Below, in pieces: positions 1 to 7,954 of a DNA stretch of 64,000 nucleotides. Position 1 is the stretch's first letter; each line of letters starts with the position of its first letter. Source of the stretch: Liquorilactobacillus oeni DSM 19972 (GTDB taxonomy: Bacteria; Bacillota; Bacilli; Lactobacillales; Lactobacillaceae); contig NZ_AZEH01000039.1 of NCBI RefSeq assembly GCF_001436275.1, positions 124,001-188,000 on the forward strand. Reading direction: 5' to 3'. The notes under the pieces were generated by a model. The model did no database searches. It was not told where the DNA came from and was given only the letters and a program-made list of their open reading frames with translations. A program made the translations under genes and the position numbers.

Positions 1-1
1 G

Positions 2-256
<255 letters not shown>

Positions 257-290
257 AAATATAATTTAAGAAATGAGAGGAGTTAAAAAA

Positions 291-767
291 ATGGCTGAAG
301 AAAAAATTTATCCGATGACACTTGAAGGAAAGAAAAAATTAGAAGAAGAATTAAACACTTTAAAGACATCAAAACGAGCAGAAGTTATTGAACGTATTAA
401 GATTGCAAGAGGATTCGGTGATCTGTCCGAAAACTCGGAATATGAATCTGCTAAAGATGAACAATCATTTGTAGAAGGACGTATAAAAACCGTTGAACAA
501 ATGCTGAACCATGCTGAAATTATTGATAATGACAAGGTAGCCAAAAATGAAATTGCTGTTGGTAAGACTGTTACCTTTAAGGAATTACCCGATGAGGAGC
601 CTGAGACCTATACAATTGTCGGAGCAGCAGAAGCAGATCCTTTCTCAGGTAAAATCTCGAATGAATCACCAATTGCAAAGGGACTTGTGGGGCACAAGCT
701 AGGAGAAAATGTTGACATTGAAACTCCCGGCGGTGCTATGAAAGTTAAAATAATCGAAGTTAAATAA
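291..767 (+). CDS. greA: Transcription elongation factor GreA
   Basis: The protein has 158 residues, the usual GreA length. It has the N-terminal coiled coil (LEEELNTLK, then [17 protein letters not shown], which holds the acidic tip) and a C-terminal FKBP-like domain with [14 protein letters not shown]. GreA inserts its coiled coil into the RNA polymerase secondary channel and stimulates cleavage of backtracked RNA. An in-frame start at 273 exists, but the GAGAGGAG ribosome site at 275-282 lies inside that extension, so ATG 291 is the start. The gene sits 34 bp after udk. The following 235 bp hold no gene; the first clear terminator is at 1002-1037. Confidence 0.96.
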   Translation: MAEEKIYPMTLEGKKKLEEELNTLKTSKRAEVIERIKIARGFGDLSENSEYESAKDEQSFVEGRIKTVEQMLNHAEIIDNDKVAKNEIAVGKTVTFKELPDEEPETYTIVGAAEADPFSGKISNESPIAKGLVGHKLGENVDIETPGGAMKVKIIEVK

Positions 768-1001
768 TAAAGAATCAAAAGAAAAGGTTATCTATTTTTT
801 GCTCTTATCAAAACCAAATGAAACACTACATGGTCAACTGCAAATATTTTACAATAAGAAAATAAAGACGGCTACTATTAAAGACATTGACATTTGAAAC
901 CAACAGATGTTAATGCTCGTAGTATTGTTGTGGAGTAATATAAAAATGTTCCATTTTGTATTCCCCCAGAATACAATTATTTCATTTAACCTTTACTTCA
1001 G
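768..1001. other. Gene-free stretch with possible decayed ORF
   Basis: No intact gene is visible. On the plus strand, two protein-like stretches of about 34 codons each can be read (ending near 892, and about 893-985), separated by a frameshift and interrupted by one stop. This could be a decayed small gene, but in AT-rich DNA such stretches also arise by chance, so the reading is weak. Confidence 0.25.
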
Positions 1002-1037
1002 AACTAAGATAAAGCAATCGCTTTATCTTAGTTTTTT
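1002..1037. terminator. Strong bidirectional terminator hairpin
   Basis: A perfect 13-bp stem (1002-1014 with 1021-1033) has a six-base loop. It is followed on the plus strand by a T-run and preceded by A-rich sequence. It is the first terminator downstream of greA. Confidence 0.8.
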
Positions 1038-1264
1038 TGTTCTCAAGTACAAAGCGAATAAGTATAAATTAATTAAATTGTAAAATAAATAATAAAGGAC
1101 TTTGAAAAATACCATCACAGCGTGGACGAATGTAGTGACATACCGCAAATTAGCGTAAAAATATTATATTGTCCCTTTTTCTTAATGAGAAAAGTGAACT
1201 TTAGCAACATACGAAGAAAAAGCGGTTTTAAACAGTTCTGCAGGCCTAATATGTTATAATAACA

Positions 1265-1293
1265 TTGCTTTTTTTTGTACTAGTTGATATAAT
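1265..1293 (+). promoter_or_regulatory. Promoter of tRNA-Ser
   Basis: TTGCTT at 1265-1270 and a perfect TATAAT at 1288-1293 are 17 bp apart. The -10 box ends 13 bp before the tRNA. Confidence 0.7.
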
Positions 1294-1306
1294 ATTTATC
1301 GTTGTT

Positions 1307-1394
1307 GGAGAGTTGGCAGAGTGGTAATGCACCGGACTCGAAATCCGGCGAACCGGCTTATACCGGCGCGCAGGTTCAAATCCTGTACTCTCCT
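1307..1394 (+). tRNA. tRNA-Ser (anticodon CGA)
   Basis: The sequence folds as a class II tRNA. The acceptor arm is GGAGAGT paired with ACTCTCC. The anticodon stem is CCGGA/TCCGG around the loop CTCGAAA, giving anticodon CGA. There is a long variable arm (ACCGGC...GCCGGT-like) and a GGTTCAAATCC T-arm. The discriminator base is T, and CCA is not encoded. A degraded integrase gene lies about 80 bp downstream on the opposite strand, which suggests that the 3' end of this tRNA once served as an attachment site. Confidence 0.95.
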
Positions 1395-1426
1395 TATTTT
1401 GTTAATTTAGTTTATGTATAATTACT

Positions 1427-1458
1427 AGAAATGCCGGTATAAAGGCATTTCTTTTTTT
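1427..1458 (+). terminator. Terminator after tRNA-Ser
   Basis: Stem AGAAATGCC (1427-1435) pairs with GGCATTTCT (1444-1452) and is followed by seven T residues. Confidence 0.8.
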
Positions 1459-1477
1459 ATGTCTGTGCTGTTTTATG

Positions 1478-1790
1478 CTAATTTATAAAAGTTTGGTGCA
1501 CTTTTGGTGTACTAAGAGTATCTAATATGTGTTCAATTTCGGTATCGGCGCACTTTTTATACTTATTGATTAAATAAGAATATACGTGATTGGTATTTGA
1601 AATATCCGAGTGGCCAAATTGCTTCGAAGTTGATATAAAGATCAATATTCTTTGAGAGCAGAGAAGTCGCATGAGTGTGTCTAAGGGGGTGAGCGTGAAA
1701 ACTAGTCTTACTATCTATCGTACGCACATGTTTTCGAAGACTGCTTGAGTGTTTTATCCACTGCTGACATAATATGGGGCTGAATTTCAA
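1478..1790 (-). pseudogene. Tyrosine-recombinase (phage-type integrase) remnant
   Basis: Two overlapping minus-strand frames together give the C-terminal end of a phage-type integrase. The frame from 1790 carries HAHPLRHTHATSLL, the box II His-x-x-Arg catalytic motif. After a frameshift near 1610-1650, the second frame continues with QFGHSDISNTNHVYSYL, the conserved stretch just before and around the catalytic Tyr, and ends at 1478 with STPKVHQTFIN. The N-terminal arm-binding and core domains, including the box I Arg, are missing. The gene is therefore both truncated and frameshifted and cannot make an active recombinase. Its position directly after tRNA-Ser, pointing towards the tRNA, is the usual arrangement for an element integrated at a tRNA 3' end. 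Confidence 0.85.
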
Positions 1791-1807
1791 ATGTTACCCT
1801 CAAAAAA

Positions 1808-1975
1808 TTATTTTCTTATCAAGGATATAAAGCCAGTTGCAATGAAATAAGTTCCGCCTAAAATTTCATAAACGCTCCAATAATTTAAAATTTAATGTTT
1901 ATTAGGAAGAAAGATGAGTGCAAAAGCTACAATGGCTAGTAATATTCCAATTATAAATTTTTTAGTATAGTAACC
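1808..1975 (-). pseudogene. Small two-segment membrane protein, one in-frame stop
   Basis: On the minus strand, a single frame reads KKFIIGILLAIVAFALIFLP, then a TAA at 1892-1894, then NYWSVYEILGGTYFIATGFI and ends SLIRK at 1808. Apart from the one stop, the frame is kept over about 55 codons and encodes two hydrophobic helices. That is what a recently inactivated small membrane protein would look like; the size and layout recall DUF3188-type proteins, but this is only a resemblance. No start codon with a ribosome site is visible upstream, so the 5' end may also be lost. Confidence 0.55.
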
Positions 1976-2119
1976 GTGCTAAAGCATCGGCAAAAGATGT
2001 AGCTTCTAAGTCTGAACCAACTAATACAAATGAAAGAGGAGACTGAAAGCAGAAAGTACTATCTCAGTTTTTAGAGTTACCAGTCTTTGGATTTGTAAAC
2101 TTTAAACAATCGTAAAATA

Positions 2120-2431
2120 TCAAACAAATTGCATTTCAATAATTGATTCTTCTAGTTCATCTAAAATATCATTTTCGTCGATAAATGCTATCCACGATTT
2201 TTCAGGTTCAAGCGTATTTTCTTTTACATGTGATTTCATTTTTTCATATACACTAGTTATAAAAGCAGCAAGCATTTTTTCAGATTCACGTTCGAGCCTA
2301 GCTTCATTCCATTTTTTAGCTGGCTGACGTTTCTTATTTTTATTTTCTTGGAATTCCAATGCTTTGTTATTAAATAGGCTGATTGCTTGGCTGTTGTTCT
2401 CTAAATATTCCTGAAATTGTTGTTTATTCAT
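2120..2431 (-). CDS. Hypothetical protein, 103 aa, charged and helical
   Basis: I do not recognise this protein. It is 103 residues, highly charged, and likely mostly helical. A Lys-rich segment (ENKNKKRQPAKKW) is followed by a regular helix (ARLERESEKMLAAFITSVYEKMKS), and it ends in an acidic tail (IDENDILDELEESIIEM). It has no signal peptide or membrane segment. The start is well supported by AGGAG eight bases before ATG 2431. It stands alone in the decayed region around tRNA-Ser and looks intact, unlike its neighbours, so it may still be expressed. Its function cannot be inferred from the sequence. Confidence 0.65.
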   Translation of the reverse strand: MNKQQFQEYLENNSQAISLFNNKALEFQENKNKKRQPAKKWNEARLERESEKMLAAFITSVYEKMKSHVKENTLEPEKSWIAFIDENDILDELEESIIEMQFV

Positions 2432-2527
2432 TTTTTATTCTCCTGTTTCGAAAGTATGTTCCTTTTCATTCTAAAAAGATTCTCTGTTTAGCTGATAATT
2501 CCAAATAATTAAGTAATTGATGCTTGG

Positions 2528-2647
2528 TTAATACCTGAATTTTTCATCTTGCATGGGAATTAACAATTCTAAGGACAGTATATTAGCTCCTCTTTTAACT
2601 GTTGGCATAAAAGCATGCAGGTCTATATTTCTATAGAAAGATGTACC
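2528..2647 (-). pseudogene. Fragment of an unrecognised gene
   Basis: The minus-strand frame reads FYRNIDLHAFMPTVKRGANI and then a SLELLIPMQDEKFRY ending at a TAA (2528-2530). Just upstream, the frame hits a TGA. The stretch has protein-like composition with no ribosome site and no start codon, so it is read as the 3' end of a decayed gene. The family is not recognised. Confidence 0.4.
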
Positions 2648-2765
2648 TCACCGTAGCTGTCTTAATGGCAATTAAACATCTATTTTGAACAGCTGAATGA
2701 GTTTTAAAAGAACAACGCTAATCAATAGTTTAAACCAGGACCTTATAAAATGAAAATTTTTGGCA

Positions 2766-2790
2766 AAAAAAAACCGGTGTACCGGTTTTT
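2766..2790 (-). terminator. Terminator of the DUF378 gene
   Basis: Stem AAAAACCGG (2769-2777) pairs with CCGGTTTTT (2782-2790) around TGTA. Read on the minus strand, it is followed by a T-run and lies just after the stop codon at 2798. Confidence 0.75.
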
Positions 2791-2797
2791 AATTAAT

Positions 2798-3013
2798 TTA
2801 ATTCTCATGCTTAAAAGATTGCATAATAAGGGGAAAGAACTTTAACGAGTATAGAGCACAAAGACCAACGATAATATAGATAACTTTGGAAAGAATGGCT
2901 GTTTGACCACCAAATATTGTAGCAACCAAGTCAAAGTTAAATAAACCAACAAATAACCAGTTTAAACCACCGATAATTAGTAAAGCAAGAGCAATATTAT
3001 CTAGAGTTTTCAA
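2798..3013 (-). CDS. DUF378 family small membrane protein
   Basis: A 71-residue protein with two hydrophobic helices. The conserved stretch NIALALLIIGGLNWLFVGLF, followed by NFDLVATIFGG and a second helix (SKVIYIIVGLCALYSL), is the DUF378 (YuzA-like) pattern; the role of the family is unknown. The frame is open up to an ATG at 3088, but a TATACT -10 box (minus strand, 3041-3046) lies inside that extension, and family members begin just before LDNIAL. I therefore choose TTG 3013, preceded by an AGAAAGAAAG-like weak ribosome site. A terminator follows directly, so the gene is a single-gene unit. It is intact although surrounded by gene fragments. Confidence 0.8.
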   Translation of the reverse strand: MKTLDNIALALLIIGGLNWLFVGLFNFDLVATIFGGQTAILSKVIYIIVGLCALYSLKFFPLIMQSFKHEN

Positions 3014-3149
3014 AAAAGCACTTTCTTTCTGTACAATTAAAGTATAACAGCCTTTAGGATAATAGTTTATCAATACGCAGCAAAGCATTAATAGAACAGT
3101 ATTTTGGAGGTAAATAAACAGTATTTATAAAAAAATAAAAACTTGATAT

Positions 3150-3691
3150 TTGCGAGATGTGGGTATGATATAAATGGAATTACTAAGCAACAATATATGG
3201 AATAGGAAGCTGAACTGCATGCGGTAGCGGAGGACTATCCAAGTATTCCAACTGAGACCATTATTCAACTAACGATCTAATGATAATTGGCAATGGGTAT
3301 CTGATTTCCAACACTGTAATATGTCGGGGCGAAACTTTGGTATATTACAGAACTATTCAGAAAGAAACGTCTAATGATTCAAAGCCGGCACAAGCAATTA
3401 CTAATGAATTACTAACAGACTGCTTTTGCAACCACAGGTTCATTAAGTGCTGGTAACATTGTTTATATTAGAACTGCGGCAAATAAATATTGCGGTTCCA
3501 GTGCGCCCATTCTTAAGTTCATGGAGAATAAGAATTATTATGTTCTCGCAGCTAATGGAAATTGTGTAATGATAGAAAATCATGTTAACAAAAGCCATAC
3601 TAACGTGGTTAAGACCGCTTTTTCAATTGTTTCAAAGATTATTATTACATTGCAGTATGTTCGTAATAGTAATTTCATCTATGTAGTTTAG
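3150..3691 (+). pseudogene. Decayed genes, last part like a lysin wall-binding module
   Basis: Three consecutive protein-like stretches lie on the plus strand, in different frames. The first (about 3171-3284) reads KQQYME, a TAG, then EAELHAVAEDYPSIPTETII. The second (about 3282-3374) includes DNWQWVSDFQHCNMSGRNFG. The third, open from 3416 to 3691, reads SLSAGNIVYIRTAANKY, then KNYYVLAANGNCVMIENHV. The third resembles the small beta-rich wall-binding repeats at the end of lactobacillus phage lysins (a pattern of G-x-x-V-x-I...A-x-x-Y, then Y-x-V-x-x-x-x-G-N), by eye only. Frameshifts and stops rule out a functional product. Together with the integrase remnant, this suggests the worn-down remains of an integrated element. 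Confidence 0.5.
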
Positions 3692-3802
3692 TATTCATAT
3701 GATGAAAACATTTGTTGTGCAGTCTGTTGGTAAAATAGATCTATTTTTTATAGAACATTATTATATAATTATCTAAAATTATATAAAAGGGGAATAATCG
3801 GC

Positions 3803-4333
3803 ATGAACTTAAAGATAATAAGCAAAGATGATGAACAAAGTTTGCTTCTAAAAAATAATTCATTTGATATTTTGGGAGAGATGATTATAAAGAGAAATAA
3901 AGAAAAATGGAATTACGAAATAAGAAAGTATGATAAAAAAGAAATAAAAAAACAGATCTTTCCGGATGAAGATTATAAACTGGAAGATATAAATAAAAAT
4001 GGGTTTGCCATTGGTGCTTTTAAGGGTGAAGAAACAATTGGTTTGGCGATTTTTAATAATCAGTGGAATAGATACTTATACTTAGAGGATTTAAAAGTTA
4101 GTGGGAAATACAGACGAAAGGGGACTGCTCATTCACTTTTGAAATTGGCAGAAAAGATTGCAAAAGAAAGAGGATACAAGGGTTTTTGGGCAATAGGACA
4201 AAATAATAATGTCGCAGCATGTGAATTCTATTTGAAATACGGCTTTGAAATTGGTGGACTTGACACTAAAGTATATAGTTATACTTCTCAAAAGGGAAAA
4301 CAAGATATTTATTTTTATTATGATTTTCCCTAA
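3803..4333 (+). CDS. GNAT acetyltransferase, streptothricin-acetyltransferase-like
   Basis: A 176-residue GNAT-fold acetyltransferase. The acetyl-CoA binding motif A is visible as LEDLKVSGKYRRKGTAHSLL (R/Q-x-x-G-x-G/A type), followed by LAEKIAKERGYKGFWAIGQN and NNVAACEFYLKYGFEIGG. The layout, with a paired Asp/Glu before motif A and the GLDT after it, resembles the Sat family that acetylates the beta-lysine of streptothricin; the actual substrate is not proven. AGGGGAA at 3790-3796 precedes ATG 3803. The coding sequence is unusually rich in A and in AAA/AAT/ATA codons compared with the housekeeping genes of this window, and it lies at the edge of the decayed region, so horizontal acquisition is likely. 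Confidence 0.75.
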   Translation: MNLKIISKDDEQSLLLKNNSFDILGEMIIKRNKEKWNYEIRKYDKKEIKKQIFPDEDYKLEDINKNGFAIGAFKGEETIGLAIFNNQWNRYLYLEDLKVSGKYRRKGTAHSLLKLAEKIAKERGYKGFWAIGQNNNVAACEFYLKYGFEIGGLDTKVYSYTSQKGKQDIYFYYDFP

Positions 4334-4604
4334 TTAAAAATCGTATTCTTTTTGTGACGGTAAAGCCTAAAAGAATGACGTGCTCATTTCAGCTCAAAAC
4401 GATTGAAGAATTGAAGGTAATATATCTTGAAAATATTGTTACTGAATTGAAGAAGCTGACTAATCTTCCTATAAAAATACAGTAGTTTTACCGATAAAAA
4501 TTGGAGAGTAATAAAATAGACCGAATCTCTAAAATGAAATAAACCTATTTTTACATAGTTAAAAGTTAAAAAAGATTCTATCCAGTATACCTTTATGTAG
4601 TTAA
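4334..4604. other. Gene-free stretch with short open remnant
   Basis: No intact gene. A plus-strand frame stays open from about 4330 to 4485 and reads QLKTIEELKVIYLENIVTEL near its end, but it has no ribosome site and no recognised family. It may be the tail of a lost gene. Confidence 0.3.
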
Positions 4605-4636
4605 TAAAAAGTCTATTTCATATTAAGAAATAGACT
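4605..4636 (-). terminator. Terminator of the nitroreductase gene
   Basis: Stem AGTCTATTTC (4610-4619) pairs with GAAATAGACT (4627-4636). On the minus strand it is followed by a T-run. Confidence 0.8.
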
Positions 4637-4679
4637 CAATTAATTCATAATAAACAGTTATCAAATTTTATGATAACTA

Positions 4680-5432
4680 TTAAGCAAGACATAGCTGCTG
4701 AGAGTGAAGAACTTCAACGGTTTGATTACGGTTAGTAATGTGTTTATCCATTTTTTTTGATGCAACTTGTTTTGTGAATGAATCGATTCGTCTATTGGTG
4801 TCACGCAGATCGTAATATGTACTGACAACTTTATCGTAAGAATCGAGCTTGTGAATATCAACTTCTTTTGGATAACTATCTTCGAATAAGGTAAAACTTA
4901 AGGGTAAACGCGGTTTTAACTGTGGATTTTGTGTAGGAACTCCAACTTGTAAACCTAGCAGTGGGAAAGTCATTGGTGGCAGATTAAGGTTCGTAATTAG
5001 TTTTTGAGGATCATTCATGATACTACCTAATATAACTGCTCCAAGGTTCAGACTCTCCGCAGCGTTAACAACGTTTTGGACAGCTAAAACTGTGTCCTCA
5101 ACACCTTGTAAAAAGACATCGGTCATGTGTAAACGTCCATCATCTTTGCCTAATTGTTTTCGAATTTGTTGGTTACGATAAAGGTCCACAACAAAAATGA
5201 AAAGATCACCATTTTTGCCTACATATTCCTGATTAGAAACCTGCCTAATTATTTTCTTTTTATTTAGATCCGTGATATGCATTATTGAGAATTGTTGCAT
5301 AAACATACTTGTAGAGGTATGCCTTGCGACCTGCATGAGAGCATCAAACTGTTTTTTTGTGAGGTTTTGTGGTGCAAAGGAACGGATGGTTTTATGGTGC
5401 AGTTGTCGGTTAATAGTAAAATTGTCGGTCAT
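4680..5432 (-). CDS. NADPH-dependent flavin/nitroreductase (NfrA-like)
   Basis: A 250-residue flavoprotein of the nitroreductase superfamily, subgroup of NfrA/Frp-type FMN-dependent oxidoreductases. The N-terminus HHKTIRSFAPQNLTKKQFDA is the R-S/T-x-R-x-F region that binds FMN phosphate. TSTSMFMQQFSIMHITD follows, and the substrate/FMN region is LGAVILGSIMNDPQKL with GLQVGVPTQNPQLKPRLP. Such enzymes reduce flavins, quinones and nitro compounds with NAD(P)H in the cytoplasm. GCGGAGG lies seven bases before the ATG. The gene is transcribed alone, divergently from mvaS, with a 326-bp gap between them that holds no other gene. Confidence 0.9.
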   Translation of the reverse strand: MTDNFTINRQLHHKTIRSFAPQNLTKKQFDALMQVARHTSTSMFMQQFSIMHITDLNKKKIIRQVSNQEYVGKNGDLFIFVVDLYRNQQIRKQLGKDDGRLHMTDVFLQGVEDTVLAVQNVVNAAESLNLGAVILGSIMNDPQKLITNLNLPPMTFPLLGLQVGVPTQNPQLKPRLPLSFTLFEDSYPKEVDIHKLDSYDKVVSTYYDLRDTNRRIDSFTKQVASKKMDKHITNRNQTVEVLHSQQLCLA

Positions 5433-5758
5433 TTTTTCCTCCGCTTAATTCTTTTTATTAGATATTGGATAGCCAAATATTTGCACAAACAGATTATTCT
5501 AAAGGGTATTATCTATGTTTCATTTTAAGTGTACAATAATTATGTAATTGTTGTTAAAAAATACTGCAACTTTAACTATTTTAATATTAAATGAAAGAAT
5601 AAGTTTCAAAATACGATCATAAAATAAGCTATGCATAAAAAAATATCCGCAATACCTCATTAGTTGAAAACTAACAAGCCAGCAAGTAAAAATAGAAGTA
5701 TACTAGTATTTATTGTTTTCAGGTATGATAGAACTAACTCTCTTAGGGAAGTGAAAAA
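5433..5758. promoter_or_regulatory. Divergent spacer, nitroreductase / mvaS
   Basis: The gap must hold both promoters. A TATGAT box at 5724-5729 is a candidate -10 for mvaS, but no good -35 is seen. A small hairpin (TTAGTT/AACTAA near 5661-5675) is present. No gene is visible. Confidence 0.4.
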
Positions 5759-6961
5759 ATGAAAATTGGAATTAATAAAATCGGTTTTTCTACCTCTCAT
5801 TTATATGTAGATATGAAGAAATTGGCATTTGCACGTAACGAAGATCCTAATAAGTATTTGATTGGGATTGGACAGTCAAAGATGGCCGTTGTTCCACCAA
5901 GTCAGGATGTAGTTACGATGGCTGCCAATGCTGCAATTCGCATTCTTACGAAAGAAGACCGTGACAGAATTAGTTTTGTAATTTTTGCTACTGAATCAGG
6001 AATTGATAATTCAAAAGCAGCAGCAGTTTATTTGGCGCACTTACTGGGTTTGAAAAATGAAATAAGGGCAATTGAACTTAAACAGGCCTGTTATGGTGCA
6101 ACTGCGGGCATCCAGCTTGCTCGTGGTTTTGTAGCACTGAATCCTGAGAATGAGGTACTTGTGATTGCAGCTGATAATGCACGTTATGGAATCAACACTC
6201 CAGGGGAACCTACTCAAGGCGGTGGGGCTGTTGCTATGCTTATTTCCCAAAATCCGCAAATTCTAGCATTAGAAGAAGACAGCACAGCTTTTACTCAGGA
6301 TATTATGGATTTTTGGAGACCGCTTGGAAAAACTGAAGCAGTGGTGGATGGAAAATATTCTAAAAATACTTACTTAGAATTTTTTGAAGAAACATGGCAG
6401 GCATATCTTGATAAAACCGGTTACAGTTTAAGCGATTTTGCAGCTCTTCTTTTTCATTTGCCGTACACAAAACTAGGGCTTAAGGCCTTGCAAATTGCAC
6501 TGAAAGATGCTCAGCCTAGTGATACAGTCAGACTGGCTCAAGAGTTTGAACATGCTCGTTTCTTTAACAGCGAGGTAGGGAATCTATATACCGGTTCATT
6601 ATACCTCAGTCTACTTTCGTTACTGTGCAATAGTGAAAAGACTAAAGCAGGCCAAAGAATAGGATTATTTAGTTACGGTTCCGGTGCAGAAGCTGAATTT
6701 TATACAGGAATAATACAGCCGGATTTTAAGAAAGGTCTAGCCAAAGTTGATTATAATCGTATTTTAAATTTGCGAAAGGAAATCAGCGTTTCTGATTACG
6801 AACAGCTGTTTAAACAGCATTTGTTTTCGGTACAAGAAGGAGCTATCTCTTATAAAGAAGATCCAGCACCTTTTTTCTTTTCTGGAGTACATGACTTTAA
6901 ACGTCAATATGAGAAAAGAGGTAAAAAACCATCTCCTAACATTTGGGATAAAAACGTGTAA
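5759..6961 (+). CDS. mvaS: Hydroxymethylglutaryl-CoA synthase
   Basis: A 400-residue HMG-CoA synthase, which condenses acetyl-CoA with acetoacetyl-CoA to HMG-CoA in the mevalonate pathway to isoprenoids. All three catalytic residues are in place: Glu79 (FATESGID), Cys111 (ELKQACYGAT) and His233 (LFHLPYTKLG). GINTPGEPTQGGGAVAML is the conserved core. The length is close to other lactic-acid-bacterial enzymes (about 385-400). GGGAAGTG precedes ATG 5759. The missing dxs in the ispA region of this window fits with use of the mevalonate route. Three unrecognised genes follow after 102 bp. Confidence 0.96.
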   Translation: MKIGINKIGFSTSHLYVDMKKLAFARNEDPNKYLIGIGQSKMAVVPPSQDVVTMAANAAIRILTKEDRDRISFVIFATESGIDNSKAAAVYLAHLLGLKNEIRAIELKQACYGATAGIQLARGFVALNPENEVLVIAADNARYGINTPGEPTQGGGAVAMLISQNPQILALEEDSTAFTQDIMDFWRPLGKTEAVVDGKYSKNTYLEFFEETWQAYLDKTGYSLSDFAALLFHLPYTKLGLKALQIALKDAQPSDTVRLAQEFEHARFFNSEVGNLYTGSLYLSLLSLLCNSEKTKAGQRIGLFSYGSGAEAEFYTGIIQPDFKKGLAKVDYNRILNLRKEISVSDYEQLFKQHLFSVQEGAISYKEDPAPFFFSGVHDFKRQYEKRGKKPSPNIWDKNV

Positions 6962-7063
6962 AATGATATAATTAATATGGATTCAAGGTTTTAAAGGTTT
7001 AAAATCAGTGCGTAAGGTTTTACTTTAAGTTATCTGGACGCATGCATATAAGGGGAGATCAGT

Positions 7064-7954
7064 GTGACAAATGTAAATCAGGTGAACGCACAGAAGTATT
7101 CTTTAGCAGCACAGCAGCTGTCAAAAACAGTGGCAGTTAAGATCCGCTATCTGCAAACCTTGGCACAGGCAGTTGAGAATAAAAATGATCGGTTAGTCTA
7201 TCAGTTGATTGATGGACAGCGGTATTCAGAAAAGGTAATGCAATCTAAACATAGTACAGCGGATACAAAAAATGAAAGTCTAGTTGATGATATTTCTGAT
7301 ACTATTAGTCAATATCTCAGCGGTAACTTGCTTGCATATCTCCATGAAACTTACCCGTTTTTTTATTTTGAACAAGTAAAAAAGGGATTATTTCAGTTTT
7401 ACTTTGGCAATTGGTGGGATAGAAAACTTTTTGGCTCCTTGGATGTCTTGCGTGTATCTTTTGAGTTTGATAAGGCTGAATATGAAAAACTGCGACGGGC
7501 TTTTGCTTTGGACGCCGAAAATAAGCGTTTAAATACTGATAAAATAGCATCTTTGTCAGATCAAGCAGATCAGCTGCAGGCACTAATCGATTCTCAAGGT
7601 CAACGTGATACAGAAAAAGAGAAAGTCAGACTGCAGTTGAAGAAAAACGCCCAAGAAAAGGTGATGCCTTGGGAAGCTGCCAAGTTGAGAGATGCTAAGC
7701 AGCAATTAGTTGAACACCTTTCAGAATTAACAGAGCAAGACGAAAAAGCACAAACTGCCTATAGATTGATTAAAGAGAATGAAGATCAAGTATTGGCATT
7801 ATCAAAAGAAGATACACTAATAGGTTATGAAAAACAGAGTATCATTGCAAAGTTCGGCAGCTTTGAAAATTTTGAGGCAAGAAACAAGACTCTTTATCGT
7901 GACTATATCGCTGATTTGATTGCTACCAAAGGGCGGGTGAATATAAATGAGTAA
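7064..7954 (+). CDS. Unrecognised coiled-coil protein, first gene of cluster
   Basis: I do not recognise this 296-residue protein. Residues 1-80 look helical and polar. Residues about 85-140 are aromatic-rich (YLHETYPFFYFEQVKKGLFQ, then FYFGNWWDRKLFGSLDVL). Residues about 145-250 form a long charged coiled coil (ADQLQALIDSQ, EKEKVRLQLKKNAQEK, LSELTEQDEKA). The C-terminus (SIIAKFGSFENFEARNKTLY) is a short folded tail. It has no signal peptide or membrane helix. The coiled coil could earn it an SbcC-like database name, but no Walker motif is present. GTG 7064 follows AGGGGAGA. The stop overlaps the next start by eight bases (ATGAGTAA), so translation is probably coupled. Confidence 0.75.
   Translation: MTNVNQVNAQKYSLAAQQLSKTVAVKIRYLQTLAQAVENKNDRLVYQLIDGQRYSEKVMQSKHSTADTKNESLVDDISDTISQYLSGNLLAYLHETYPFFYFEQVKKGLFQFYFGNWWDRKLFGSLDVLRVSFEFDKAEYEKLRRAFALDAENKRLNTDKIASLSDQADQLQALIDSQGQRDTEKEKVRLQLKKNAQEKVMPWEAAKLRDAKQQLVEHLSELTEQDEKAQTAYRLIKENEDQVLALSKEDTLIGYEKQSIIAKFGSFENFEARNKTLYRDYIADLIATKGRVNINE

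Noticed and set aside
1395-4600. Second attachment-site repeat of the tRNA-Ser 3' end
   Set aside because: No copy of GTACTCTCC or the T-arm sequence was found by eye downstream, so the end of the lost element cannot be set.
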